Below, piece after piece: positions 8,155 to 15,752 of a stretch of DNA of 64,000 nt; position 1 is the stretch's first letter, and each line of letters starts with the position of its first letter. A program made the translations under genes and the position numbers. The stretch comes from Arthrobacter sp. 131MFCol6.1. Its GTDB lineage: Bacteria; Actinomycetota; Actinomycetes; Actinomycetales; Micrococcaceae. The notes beneath the pieces were generated by a model that ran no database searches, was not told the DNA's origin, and saw only the letters and a list, made by a program, of their open reading frames with translations. The stretch lies in the NCBI RefSeq assembly GCF_000374925.1, contig NZ_KB895545.1, positions 62,001 to 126,000 on the forward strand. Reading direction: 5' to 3'.

Positions 8155-9839
8155 TCAAGGACCACCGGGATGATCATGGGCTTGCGGCGCAGCTTGCGGT
8201 TGACCCACGTGCCGACGACCCGGCGGACGACCTGCTGCAGCTGGTGCGTCGTGTGGTCCGTGCGGTTCAGCACGGCTTCCTCGAGGGCCTCGTTGATCTT
8301 GGGGATGATCTCGTCGAAGACGGAATCGTCCTCGGCCACACCGCGGGCGTGGATCTCCGGCCCGGACACCACCTTGCCGGTGGCACGGTGGATGACCGTG
8401 ATGATGGAGATGAAGCCCTCATCGCCGAGAGTCTGGCGGTCCTTGAGGTCTGCTTCCGTGACTTCGCCGACGCTGGAGCCGTCGACATAGACGAACCCAA
8501 CCTCGACCTGGCCCACGATGTCTGCCTGGTGGTCGCGAAGATCGATCACTGTGCCGTTGTCCGCGAGCAGGATGCTTTCCTCCGGCACTCCGGATTCGAG
8601 GGCGATCTTGCCGTTGGCGATGAGGTGGCGGGTTTCGCCGTGCACCGGCATGGCGTTGAGCGGCTCAAGGATGTTGTAGCAGTACAGCAGCTCCCCGGCG
8701 GCAGCGTGGCCGGAGACGTGCACCTTGGCGTTGCCCTTGTGGATGACGTCGGCGCCGAGCTTCAGCAGGCCGTTGATGATGCGGAAGACGGCGTTTTCGT
8801 TGCCCGGGATCAGGCTCGACGCGAGGATGACGGTGTCGCCCTCGCCGACGACGACGCGGTGGTCGCCATTGGCCATGCGGGACAGGGCGGCCATGGGCTC
8901 GCCCTGGGAGCCGGTGGACATCAGTACAACCCGGTTGTCCGGCAGGTTGTCGATGTTCTTGATGTCGACCAGGATCCCGGCCGGGACCTCCAGGTAGCCC
9001 AGTTTCGCGGCGATGGCCATGTTCCGGACCATGGAGCGGCCGACGAAGGCAACCTTGCGGTTGTGGTTGGCGGCGGCATCGAGAACCTGCTGGACGCGGT
9101 GCACGTGCGAGGAGAAGGACGCGACGATGATGCGCTTGGAGGCCTGCCCGAACAGCCGGTCCAGGGTGGGCCCGATTTCCTTCTCGGCGGTGGTGAAGCC
9201 CGGGACGTCGGCATTGGTCGAATCCGACATGAACAGGTCCACGCCTTCTTCGCCCAGCTTGGCGAAGTGGCGGAGGTCGGTGATGCGGCCATCAAGCGGC
9301 AGCTGGTCCATCTTGAAGTCACCGGTGTGCAGGACGGTGCCGCCGGAGGTGCGGAGGAACACGGCCAGGGCGTCCGGGATGGAGTGGTTGACGGCGACGA
9401 ACTCGCATTCGAAGGGCCCGTACTTCTCGACCTGGCCCTCGACGACGATCTTCGTGTTCGGCTTGATCCGGTGTTCCTGCAGCTTGGCCTCGATCAGGGC
9501 CAGTGTCAGCTGTGACCCGACGATGGGGATGTCGGCGCGCAGGCGCAGGAGGTAGGGGACGGCGCCGATGTGGTCTTCGTGACCGTGGGTCAGGACTACC
9601 GCGACGATGTCCTGGAGACGGTTCTCGATGTAGGAGAAGTCCGGCAGGATGAGGTCGACACCGGGCTGGGTCTCTTCGGGGAAGAGCACGCCACAGTCAA
9701 CGATGAGGAGCTTGCCATCGATCTCGAAAACGGTCATGTTGCGACCGATTTCCCCGAGTCCGCCGAGCGGCACGATCCGCAGGGTGTTCTTCGGGAGGCG
9801 GGGCGGCGTGACAAGGCCGGGAAGGGCGGTTTGGGTCAT
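8148..9839 (-). CDS. rnj: Ribonuclease J
   Basis: Metallo-beta-lactamase/beta-CASP nuclease with 5'-3' exo- and endonuclease activity, central to mRNA turnover and rRNA maturation. The 563 residues begin with a short tail and then VPLGGLGEIGRNM. The zinc motif LTHGHEDHIGA is at about residues 84-94 and GGTVLHTGDFKMD, SDSTNAD and ASFSSHVHRVQQ follow as further metal and beta-CASP motifs. The ATG at 9837-9839 is preceded by GGAAAG. It lies between dapA and ftsK, as in most actinobacteria, where dapA and rnj are usually co-transcribed; the 60-base gap here allows this. Confidence 0.96.
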   Translation of the reverse strand: MTQTALPGLVTPPRLPKNTLRIVPLGGLGEIGRNMTVFEIDGKLLIVDCGVLFPEETQPGVDLILPDFSYIENRLQDIVAVVLTHGHEDHIGAVPYLLRLRADIPIVGSQLTLALIEAKLQEHRIKPNTKIVVEGQVEKYGPFECEFVAVNHSIPDALAVFLRTSGGTVLHTGDFKMDQLPLDGRITDLRHFAKLGEEGVDLFMSDSTNADVPGFTTAEKEIGPTLDRLFGQASKRIIVASFSSHVHRVQQVLDAAANHNRKVAFVGRSMVRNMAIAAKLGYLEVPAGILVDIKNIDNLPDNRVVLMSTGSQGEPMAALSRMANGDHRVVVGEGDTVILASSLIPGNENAVFRIINGLLKLGADVIHKGNAKVHVSGHAAAGELLYCYNILEPLNAMPVHGETRHLIANGKIALESGVPEESILLADNGTVIDLRDHQADIVGQVEVGFVYVDGSSVGEVTEADLKDRQTLGDEGFISIITVIHRATGKVVSGPEIHARGVAEDDSVFDEIIPKINEALEEAVLNRTDHTTHQLQQVVRRVVGTWVNRKLRRKPMIIPVVLEA

Positions 9840-9899
9840 AGTGCACTACTTTCCAGGCTGAAGCCGGGCTGGTTCTTAACGATCAGGATTGGCTCCCGA

Positions 9900-10808
9900 T
9901 CAGGAAAAGACCATCCCCGCTTCCGCCAAATCCTCGCGGATGGTTGCGATCTCGGCCTCGCCCGGCTCCACGAGGGGCAAACGGACAACCGAGTTGGGCA
10001 GGACTCCCTGCCACTTAAGAACCTGCTTGGCAGCGACAGCACCCTGAATGTGGGTCATCACTGCGCGGACCACGGGGTCCAGTTCGAAATGTAGGGTGCG
10101 GGCGGTAGCAAAATCGCCTGCAAGTGCGGCATCGATCAGCGCACGGAATTGCCGGGTCGCGACGTGCGCGGAAACGCTGACCAGCCCGACGGCGCCGGCG
10201 GCCATCCACGGCAGCGTGAGGCCGTCGTCGCCGGAGTAGACATCAAGATCGGTGTTCGCCAGGACGCGCGTGACGGCGTTGAAGTCGGCCTTGGCATCCT
10301 TGAGGGCGACGATCCTGGGGTGGTCGGCGAGCCGGATCATGGTCTCGGGCAGGATAGGCACGCCGGCGCGGCCAGGGATGTCGTAGACCATGACGGGGAG
10401 GTCGGCGGCGTCGGCCACGGCCTCGATGTGTGCCTGAATGCCGGCCTGGCTCGGCTTGTTGTAATACGGCGTGACGATCAGCTGGCCGTGCGCTCCGGCC
10501 TTGGCGGCGCGCTTGGCCATCTCGATCGAGTGCGACGTGTGGTTGGTCCCGGTTCCGGCGATGACTTTGGCGCGGTCGCCCACGGCCTCGACGATGACGC
10601 GGAAGAGCTTCTCTTTTTCGTCGTCCTCGAGCGTGGAGGTCTCCCCCGTGGTGCCGGAGATCACGAGGGCGTCATTGCCGTCGTCGACGAGCTTGCTCGC
10701 CAGTTCCGCCGACTGCCGGTAGTCGACCTCACCGTCCGGTGTGAAAGGCGTGACCATGGCAGTCACGAGGGTCCCGAACGTGTAAGAGCGAATATCAGAG
10801 TCAGCCAT
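9900..10808 (-). CDS. dapA: 4-hydroxy-tetrahydrodipicolinate synthase
   Basis: Aldolase-type enzyme that condenses pyruvate with aspartate semialdehyde, opening the lysine/diaminopimelate branch. The 302 residues show GTTGE at 52-56, the catalytic Tyr142 in VYDIPGR, and the Schiff-base Lys170 in IVALKDAK, all where expected in the TIM barrel. The ATG at 10806-10808 has TAACGT exactly seven bases upstream, consistent with a leaderless mRNA. It feeds dapB, which is 3.3 kb away on the same strand with three accessory genes between. Confidence 0.97.
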   Translation of the reverse strand: MADSDIRSYTFGTLVTAMVTPFTPDGEVDYRQSAELASKLVDDGNDALVISGTTGETSTLEDDEKEKLFRVIVEAVGDRAKVIAGTGTNHTSHSIEMAKRAAKAGAHGQLIVTPYYNKPSQAGIQAHIEAVADAADLPVMVYDIPGRAGVPILPETMIRLADHPRIVALKDAKADFNAVTRVLANTDLDVYSGDDGLTLPWMAAGAVGLVSVSAHVATRQFRALIDAALAGDFATARTLHFELDPVVRAVMTHIQGAVAAKQVLKWQGVLPNSVVRLPLVEPGEAEIATIREDLAEAGMVFS

Positions 10809-10815
10809 ATGAAAA

Positions 10816-10821
10816 ACGTTA
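10816..10821 (-). promoter_or_regulatory. -10 element of a probable leaderless dapA promoter
   Basis: TAACGT on the minus strand, seven bases before the dapA ATG. A TTGTCC hexamer sits 19 bases further upstream as a weak -35 candidate. Confidence 0.45.
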
Positions 10822-10911
10822 CCTTGTCTGCGGCATGTTAGGACAATGGCGGCGGTGTGACGAACGTCAAACTCGGCGGCCGTGCGTCACTTTTCGGCGG
10901 CTCGGCCGGAC

Positions 10912-11676
10912 TCAGGGCCGCCGAAACCGCGCCAGCACACTGTATTGGAGACTCACGGTCAGCACCTCGGTGCCGGTGCCGGCCGCCTGCCGGAGCGGGA
11001 GCCCGTCAGGACCCCAGAATCCGCTTTGGCCACACGAAGGGCCGAGCGGCGTGGCGCCTGCCAGGTTCGCCAGGACGGAGAACATCCGGTTGTCCATGGC
11101 CCGGGCGCCAAGATGCAGTGCCAGCCGGTGGTCTTCGCCGGCCGTGTAGAGGGCCGAGACGGCATAGATGTCCGCCCCGGCGTCCGCGGCCCATTCCGCG
11201 TGGCCCGGGCGGGCTGCGTCGAAGCAGATCGCCAGGGCGACCTTCCAGCCGTCGATCTCCAGGACCGCGGGATTGCTGCCGGCCACGAAGCGATCCTGTT
11301 CCGGTCCGTGCAGGTGCGCTTTGAAGCTGGTCTCGATGGAGCCTGTTGGGTGGACTGCGAGGGAGGCCAGCCGCGGCGTACCGTCCGGTTCTTTGAACGC
11401 GGCCCCGATCACCGCGGTTATTCCGGTGCGCCGGCAGATTTCCCGGATGCCGTCCAACCGCCCATCCGCCGCACTCAGCCACTCCCCTGCCCCCTCCAGA
11501 AGGTCCAGCCGGTACCCCGTCAGCGAGAGTTCGGGAAAGATGACCATCCGGGCCCCGTGCGACTCGGCGTCTTCGATGAGCCGGATGTGCTCGGGCACGT
11601 TGGCGGCGACGCCACCATCCAGGGCCTGGTATTGGACGGCGGACAGCGTCAGCGCGGTGATTGAGCCAGTGGTCAC
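10912..11676 (-). CDS. Carbon-nitrogen hydrolase (nitrilase superfamily)
   Basis: Amidase of the nitrilase fold, substrate unknown. The Glu-Lys-Cys triad is visible: Glu in IFPELSLTGY (about residue 48), Lys in ETSFKAHLHGPEQD (about 136) and Cys in VALAICFDAARPGHAEW (about 170). The length of 254 residues fits a single-domain family member. The GTG at 11674-11676 is chosen because TAGGAT lies six bases upstream; that hexamer contains the stop codon of the preceding DUF222 fragment. It sits between that fragment and dapA. Members of this group hydrolyse small amides such as omega-amides or carbamoyl compounds; nothing here narrows it further. Confidence 0.88.
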   Translation of the reverse strand: MTTGSITALTLSAVQYQALDGGVAANVPEHIRLIEDAESHGARMVIFPELSLTGYRLDLLEGAGEWLSAADGRLDGIREICRRTGITAVIGAAFKEPDGTPRLASLAVHPTGSIETSFKAHLHGPEQDRFVAGSNPAVLEIDGWKVALAICFDAARPGHAEWAADAGADIYAVSALYTAGEDHRLALHLGARAMDNRMFSVLANLAGATPLGPSCGQSGFWGPDGLPLRQAAGTGTEVLTVSLQYSVLARFRRP

Positions 11677-11682
11677 CCTGCC

Positions 11683-11688
11683 ATCCTA
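11683..11688 (-). promoter_or_regulatory. -10 element of the nitrilase-family gene, overlapping the upstream stop codon
   Basis: TAGGAT on the minus strand six bases before the GTG. Its first three bases are the TAG stop of the DUF222 fragment, so the hydrolase probably has its own start site despite lying tightly behind another gene. Confidence 0.45.
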
Positions 11689-12153
11689 TGCACCCCGTCT
11701 TTCGCCGGAGGGTGCGGATCTGTCGCCGGAGGGTGCCGAGCAGTAACGCCCAACGGCGGTTTCGCGCAGGGCCTCTGCCCAGGCGGCAAGGCGCTGGGCC
11801 GCCCGCACGTAGTCGAACAACTCTGTTGGAGTGAGGGCGTCAAGGTCCGTCTCGGCCAGCCGCCGGGCCAGCTCAGCCCCCGGCGGCACCGCAGCCAGCG
11901 CCGTGCCTTCGTTCCCCCACTGGACGTCCTCGGCCGGTTCGCCGGCCACCAGGCGCCGGAAGAGGAAGTCCACGACGCCCGGGCTCATGGCTTTGAGGAC
12001 GCCGGCCGCCGACTCGCCACCGCCGGCCCGTCCGCCCGGCGTGGTCCTGGTCCGTTCCGGGCCGACCGGATCCGGACCCGGGATTTGCCGGTTTGTGGAA
12101 TCCCGGCCGGTGCATTGGGGTCTCGGGAAGGTGGGCTCTGCGGCGTCGTTCAT
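11686..12153 (-). pseudogene. Truncated DUF222/HNH-endonuclease-type gene, N-terminal fragment
   Basis: Reads as a 155-residue protein. The stretch ELARRLAETDLDALTPTELF followed by RAAQRLAAWAEAL matches the opening helices of DUF222 proteins, which normally run 400-600 residues and end in an HNH nuclease domain; both the rest of DUF222 and the HNH motif are missing. The tail (SAPSGDRSAPSGERRGA) comes from a short tandem repeat in the DNA, suggesting that the 3' end was lost by rearrangement. The promoter is intact: TACGAT six bases before the ATG and a near-perfect LexA box just upstream. The family is the REP13E12 type in Mycobacterium. It may still be expressed, but full nuclease function is unlikely. 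Confidence 0.65.
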
Positions 12154-12159
12154 ACGCCC

Positions 12160-12182
12160 ATCGTATTCGAACATATATTCGA
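12160..12182 (-). promoter_or_regulatory. LexA (SOS) box overlapping the promoter of the DUF222 fragment
   Basis: Bases 12167-12182 read TCGAACATATATTCGA, a match to the actinobacterial SOS box TCGAAC-N4-GTTCGA with one substitution. The 24-base segment 12163-12186 is itself almost a perfect palindrome. The -10 element TACGAT occupies 12160-12165 on the minus strand, so LexA bound here would block the promoter directly. Confidence 0.78.
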
Positions 12183-12246
12183 ATACAAGACTTGTTCGGA
12201 GACGGATTGGAGCTGTGGGCAGGCCGCAGATGGGACGATTACCCGG

Positions 12247-12265
12247 CCGATCGTGAGACGATCGG
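12247..12265. promoter_or_regulatory. Inverted repeat abutting the start of the membrane acyltransferase gene
   Basis: CCGATCGT-gag-ACGATCGG, a perfect 8-bp inverted repeat with a 3-base spacer, ends one base before the ATG at 12266. It could be an operator or a leader hairpin that would cover the ribosome-binding region. Confidence 0.4.
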
Positions 12266-13522
12266 ATGATGACCGCGCGCGGAATGACCACTGCTTCCCG
12301 GACCGTCCGGGGCACTTCCTCCGGCGCCCGGCTGGCCGGTATCGACGCCGCACGCGGCCTGGCCCTGCTGGCCATGATGGCCACGCACGTGCTGGCGACC
12401 TTTGAACCGGACCCGCAGCTCACGCCCACGTGGATTGGCCTGGCGTTTTCCGGACGGGCAGCCGCGCTGTTCGCCGTGCTGGCCGGAGTCGGCCTCGCGT
12501 TGTCCACGGGGAAACAGCAGCCGCTTGAGGGCCCCGAACTGTGGTCGGCCCGCAGAGGCATCGCCCTGCGGGCGTTCGTGATCGGCGCCGTCGGGCTCTC
12601 CCTGGGCGGGCTGGAAGTCAACATCGCGATAATTCTGGTCCACTACGCCCTCCTGTTCCTGTGCGTGCTGCCCTTTATCGGGCTCGGGGTGAAACGCCTG
12701 GCCGCACTCGCGGTCCTCTGGATACTGGCTGCGCCCGCTCTGGCCTACCTCCTGCGGCCGTGGTTGCTGTCCGCCGATCCGCCCCTGCGGCTGGGTCACA
12801 ACCCCAGCTGGGAGGATCTGGCCACGCCGGCCAGGCTGCTGGGCGACCTCTTCCTCACGGGCTACTACCCTGTCCTGCAGTGGATCGCCTATCTCCTTGT
12901 AGGGCTGGTGATCGGCCGGATGGCGCTGTGGAAAGCGGCCGTGCCGTTCCTGCTGCTGGCTGCCGGAACGGTGGTGGCGGTCATGTCCAAGTGGCTGGGG
13001 ACGCTCATGTTGGAGGACTGGGGCGGCCGGCAGGCCCTGCAGGCGCACATCGGCGATCCCGCCTACCCGCTGGAGAGCCTGCTGCAGGTCAACCTTGCCG
13101 GCGTCGACCAGTCAGGCTCGGTGTGGTGGCTGGCCACGAGCGCACCGCACTCCGGCACCACGCTGGATCTGTTGCACACTTCGGGGGCCGCTGCCGCCGT
13201 GATCGGTCTGTGCCTGCTGCTGGGACGGCTGGGTGAATGGCTGGAACTGGATCTGATGCTCCCGCTGCGCGGCGCCGGGGCCATGACGTTGAGCCTCTAC
13301 ACGGCTCATCTGTGCATCATGGCTGCCCTGCACGATCAGCCGCTGATGCCGGGCTGGACCGTGGAGGGGGTGTACTTCGCGCAGGCTGTCGGGATGCTGG
13401 TGGCCGGCGGAGTCTTCGCGGCGATGGCCTGGCGCGGGCCGCTGGAGTGGGCGACGCATGCGGCCAACCAGGTTGGCGGCTATCAGCCGGCCCGGGTCCG
13501 CCAGCCTCCACGCCTCCGCTAA
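12266..13522 (+). CDS. Heparan-alpha-glucosaminide acetyltransferase-like (DUF1624/DUF418) membrane protein
   Basis: Multi-pass membrane protein of 418 residues. The N-terminal RLAGIDAARGLALLAMMATHV (described in two parts: GIDAARGLALLAM then ATHV) is the hallmark of this acyltransferase-like group, followed by about ten hydrophobic helices, and a C-terminal DUF418-like segment (GAGAMTLSLYTAHLCIM, residues near 335-350). Proteins of this type move acyl groups across the membrane onto sugars or remain uncharacterised. Starts at 12266 or 12269 are both possible. It is transcribed away from the DUF222 fragment, sharing a 112-base intergenic region that holds the LexA box. Confidence 0.75.
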   Translation: MMTARGMTTASRTVRGTSSGARLAGIDAARGLALLAMMATHVLATFEPDPQLTPTWIGLAFSGRAAALFAVLAGVGLALSTGKQQPLEGPELWSARRGIALRAFVIGAVGLSLGGLEVNIAIILVHYALLFLCVLPFIGLGVKRLAALAVLWILAAPALAYLLRPWLLSADPPLRLGHNPSWEDLATPARLLGDLFLTGYYPVLQWIAYLLVGLVIGRMALWKAAVPFLLLAAGTVVAVMSKWLGTLMLEDWGGRQALQAHIGDPAYPLESLLQVNLAGVDQSGSVWWLATSAPHSGTTLDLLHTSGAAAAVIGLCLLLGRLGEWLELDLMLPLRGAGAMTLSLYTAHLCIMAALHDQPLMPGWTVEGVYFAQAVGMLVAGGVFAAMAWRGPLEWATHAANQVGGYQPARVRQPPRLR

Positions 13523-13591
13523 GGTCCGACGCCGGACCCGGCGCGGCAGGTGCCACGGCCGGATCCGGCCTCATCGGCGATGGGTGTCCGG

Positions 13592-14074
13592 CTAGGGTTT
13601 CTGCGCCCCGGCACGGAACATCCGCACGGCGTCGCGCATTGAGGCGCGGGCGCGCTTGCGGTCTCCGGCAGCATCGTAGGCACAGCTGAGCCGGAACCAG
13701 GAACGCCAGTCCCCGGGGGCGGCTTCGGCCTCGGCGCGATACTTCTCAAATTCGGCGTCGGCGGCTTCGCGGATGATCCGGCCGGCGGGCGTGCGCGGCA
13801 GCGTGTCCTCCGGCAGGCCTCCTTCGGCTTCGAGGATCTTCGCCAGCCGCTCAGTGCGGGCGCCAAACAGCAGTTCCCGGATCAAGGCCCAGGCGCCGAT
13901 GACCGGCAGCACCAGGTAGGCGACGCCGATCGCCTTCGCCACGAGGCTGGGGTCGGACATCAGCAGCACGGAACGTTGAAGGGACACCACCAGGTAAAAC
14001 ACGAGCAGCAGGGTGACGGCCCCCACCCAGATCTTGGTGCGGTTCGCTTTCAGGGCTGTCAAGGCAGCGGACAT
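13592..14074 (-). CDS. Two-helix membrane protein with a C-terminal tetratricopeptide-like segment
   Basis: Unrecognised protein of 160 residues. It has two hydrophobic helices (about 15-36 and 46-66), then a charged linker, then WRSWFRLSCAYDAAGDRKRA (one TPR-like helix pair, about residues 122-141). It begins five bases after the dapB stop on the same strand and therefore is probably co-transcribed with dapB. The cytosolic TPR-like segment suggests a protein-binding role at the membrane. Similar proteins are seen beside dapB in related actinobacteria as far as I recall; no function is assigned. Confidence 0.7.
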   Translation of the reverse strand: MSAALTALKANRTKIWVGAVTLLLVFYLVVSLQRSVLLMSDPSLVAKAIGVAYLVLPVIGAWALIRELLFGARTERLAKILEAEGGLPEDTLPRTPAGRIIREAADAEFEKYRAEAEAAPGDWRSWFRLSCAYDAAGDRKRARASMRDAVRMFRAGAQKP

Positions 14075-14079
14075 CGGGC

Positions 14080-14838
14080 TCAGAGTCCCAGGTCCAGGTA
14101 GCCGTCAAGTCCCACGGTGAGACCGGGGTGAGCGGCGACGTTGCGGATCCCCAGCAGCACTCCGGGCATGAAGGAGGCGCGGTCGAAGGAGTCGTGGCGG
14201 ATGGTCAGCTGCTCCCCCGGCCCGCCCAGCAGGACCTCCTGGTGCGCAACAAGCCCCGCGAGCCGGACGCTGTGGACCCGGATGCCGTCGACGTCGGTGC
14301 CGCGGGCACCCGCGAGTTCCGAGGTGGTGGCGTCCGGGCTGGACGGCACGCCAGCGTCGGAGCGCTCGGCCGAGATCAGCTGCGCCGTGCGCACGGCCGT
14401 GCCCGAGGGCGCATCGACCTTGTCCGGGTGGTGCAGCTCAATAATTTCAACGGATTCGAAGTACTTGGACGCCTTGGCGGCGAAGGCGGAGGCCAGGACC
14501 GAGCCGAGGGCGAAGTTCGGGGCGATCAGGACACCAACTTCGGGCCGGTCGGCGAGGAGTGCCTGCAGCCCCGCGAGCCGGCCGGCATCCCAGCCGGTGG
14601 TGCCGACCACGGCGTGCATGCCGTGCTCGACGGCGAAGCGAACGTTCGCCTCGGTGCTTTCGGGGACGGTCAGGTCCACCACGATCTGTGCGCCGGAGCT
14701 GACAAGGAAGTCGAGGGAGTCGTTGCGGCCAAGGGCCGCAACGAGGGTCAGGTCCGCGGCGGCGTCGATGGCCTTCACGGCCTCTGCGCCCATGCGCCCG
14801 CTGGCGCCCAGCACGGCGACTGAGAGTTGTTCGGTCAT
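14080..14838 (-). CDS. dapB: 4-hydroxy-tetrahydrodipicolinate reductase
   Basis: Second enzyme of the lysine/diaminopimelate branch, NAD(P)H dependent. The 252 residues show the nucleotide-binding VAVLGASGRMGAEAV at 7-21, and the substrate/catalytic stretch ELHHPDKVDAPSGTA around residues 130-144. The ATG at 14836-14838 has TAGGGT seven bases upstream, so it is judged leaderless; a longer frame exists upstream but lacks family similarity. In most actinobacteria dapB lies close to the M16 peptidase and pnp; here about 10 kb of accessory genes separate them. Confidence 0.96.
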   Translation of the reverse strand: MTEQLSVAVLGASGRMGAEAVKAIDAAADLTLVAALGRNDSLDFLVSSGAQIVVDLTVPESTEANVRFAVEHGMHAVVGTTGWDAGRLAGLQALLADRPEVGVLIAPNFALGSVLASAFAAKASKYFESVEIIELHHPDKVDAPSGTAVRTAQLISAERSDAGVPSSPDATTSELAGARGTDVDGIRVHSVRLAGLVAHQEVLLGGPGEQLTIRHDSFDRASFMPGVLLGIRNVAAHPGLTVGLDGYLDLGL

Positions 14839-14845
14839 GCCATTA

Positions 14846-14851
14846 ACCCTA
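14846..14851 (-). promoter_or_regulatory. -10 element of a probable leaderless dapB promoter
   Basis: TAGGGT on the minus strand seven bases before the dapB ATG; this fixes the start against the upstream open frame. Confidence 0.5.
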
Positions 14852-15006
14852 CCGCCGGGGCCGTTGCGTTCCGGAACCGGAGGCCTTGGGTTACAGGCCC
14901 CGCCGTCGGTGGGGACAGCGGGATTTCTATGCCGTGTGAGCAACGTTCCGCAATGCCAGACCCGCGGACCCGATGGTCACGCCAACCCCAAATCTGTCAG
15001 GCTGGA

Positions 15007-15039
15007 TTGACGGGCCGGCGTTGTCAATCTAAACTGACA
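15007..15039 (+). promoter_or_regulatory. Promoter and operator of the HTH/Clp-N gene pair
   Basis: A -35 TTGACG (15007-15012), a 17-base spacer, and a -10 TAAACT (15030-15035) lead to an ATG at 15043, so the transcript should be leaderless. The -10 is enclosed by the inverted repeat TGTCA-N8-TGACA (15022-15039), and a further TGTCA copy lies upstream at 14995. A protein bound to the repeat would occlude the promoter, so autoregulation by the HTH protein is likely. Confidence 0.7.
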
Positions 15040-15042
15040 GGC

Positions 15043-15246
15043 ATGGAGACTGACGACCTGTCCGCGCATATTCATTCACTAGACCCCGCCGTCGGTCTAC
15101 GAGCGGTCGGTGCCCTCCATCGCCTCGCAGAACAGGTCGAGGCAGCGCAGGTCCGAGCTGCCCGCCAGCAGGGATGGACCTGGGAGCAGATCGGTGACGC
15201 CCTGGGCGTCTCACGGCAGTCCGTCCACGCAAAATACCGAGAGTGA
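15043..15246 (+). CDS. Small helix-turn-helix protein paired with a Clp-N protein
   Basis: A 67-residue protein consisting of two helices (LDPAVGLRAVGALHRLAEQV) and a C-terminal HTH (GWTWEQIGDALGVSRQSVHA). Such proteins occur in actinobacteria directly before a gene for a stand-alone Clp N-terminal-domain protein, and this one ends nine bases before it. The start at 15043 follows from the promoter geometry. It most likely recognises the TGTCA/TGACA repeat that overlaps its own promoter. Whether it represses or activates, and what signal relieves it, cannot be read from the sequence. Confidence 0.8.
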   Translation: METDDLSAHIHSLDPAVGLRAVGALHRLAEQVEAAQVRAARQQGWTWEQIGDALGVSRQSVHAKYRE

Positions 15247-15255
15247 GATCAAACC

Positions 15256-15714
15256 ATGTTTGAACGATTTGCCGGCGACACCCGAAAAATCGTTGGCTAC
15301 GCCATGGACGAGGCCCGCTGCAGCGGCGACAAGCGGCTGGGCACGGATCATCTGCTGCTGGGGGCGCTTCACGATCCCGGTCCGGCCGGCGTTCTGGGAG
15401 TCACGCTCGATCAGGCACGGGAAGCGGCGGCGAGGCTTGACCGCACGGCACTCGCGTCAATCGGAATAGACGCCCAAGGATTTGAGCGCGCCCCCATGCC
15501 CGGCCGGGGGAAAAAGCCGCCCTTCAGCTCGGGCGCCCGGTCGGTAATGGAAGGCATGCTTCGGTACACCATGGATCAGAAGTCACGACAGATCACCACC
15601 GCGCATCTTCTGCTGTCACTGCTGGACCGCGAGGAACACGACCCGGCAGCCGCGCTGCTCAAGGAACTTGGGGTCGACCGGGCCGAGGTCCGGCGCAGGG
15701 TGCTTTCCTCCTGA
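15256..15714 (+). CDS. Stand-alone Clp N-terminal-domain protein
   Basis: A 152-residue protein with two Clp-N repeats and no AAA+ module. Repeat 1 (about residues 1-60) starts FERFAGDTRKIVGYAMDEAR with LGTDHLLLGALHD; repeat 2 (about 85-150) has VMEGMLRYTMDQKSRQITTAHLLLSLL. In ClpA/ClpB/ClpC this domain binds substrates and adaptors. A free copy could act as an adaptor, a decoy or a chaperone for damaged proteins. It is the second gene of the HTH operon, nine bases downstream, with no other gene on this strand after it. Confidence 0.85.
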   Translation: MFERFAGDTRKIVGYAMDEARCSGDKRLGTDHLLLGALHDPGPAGVLGVTLDQAREAAARLDRTALASIGIDAQGFERAPMPGRGKKPPFSSGARSVMEGMLRYTMDQKSRQITTAHLLLSLLDREEHDPAAALLKELGVDRAEVRRRVLSS

Positions 15715-15752
15715 TCCCGAGCCGGCTTCCTGCCGGCCGGCCACCACCGCGC

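Noticed and set aside
13557..13570. GGCCGGATCCGGCC palindrome between the acyltransferase and the TPR-like gene as a terminator
   Set aside because: It has a weak stem with no loop and no T-run; such palindromes are common by chance at this GC content.
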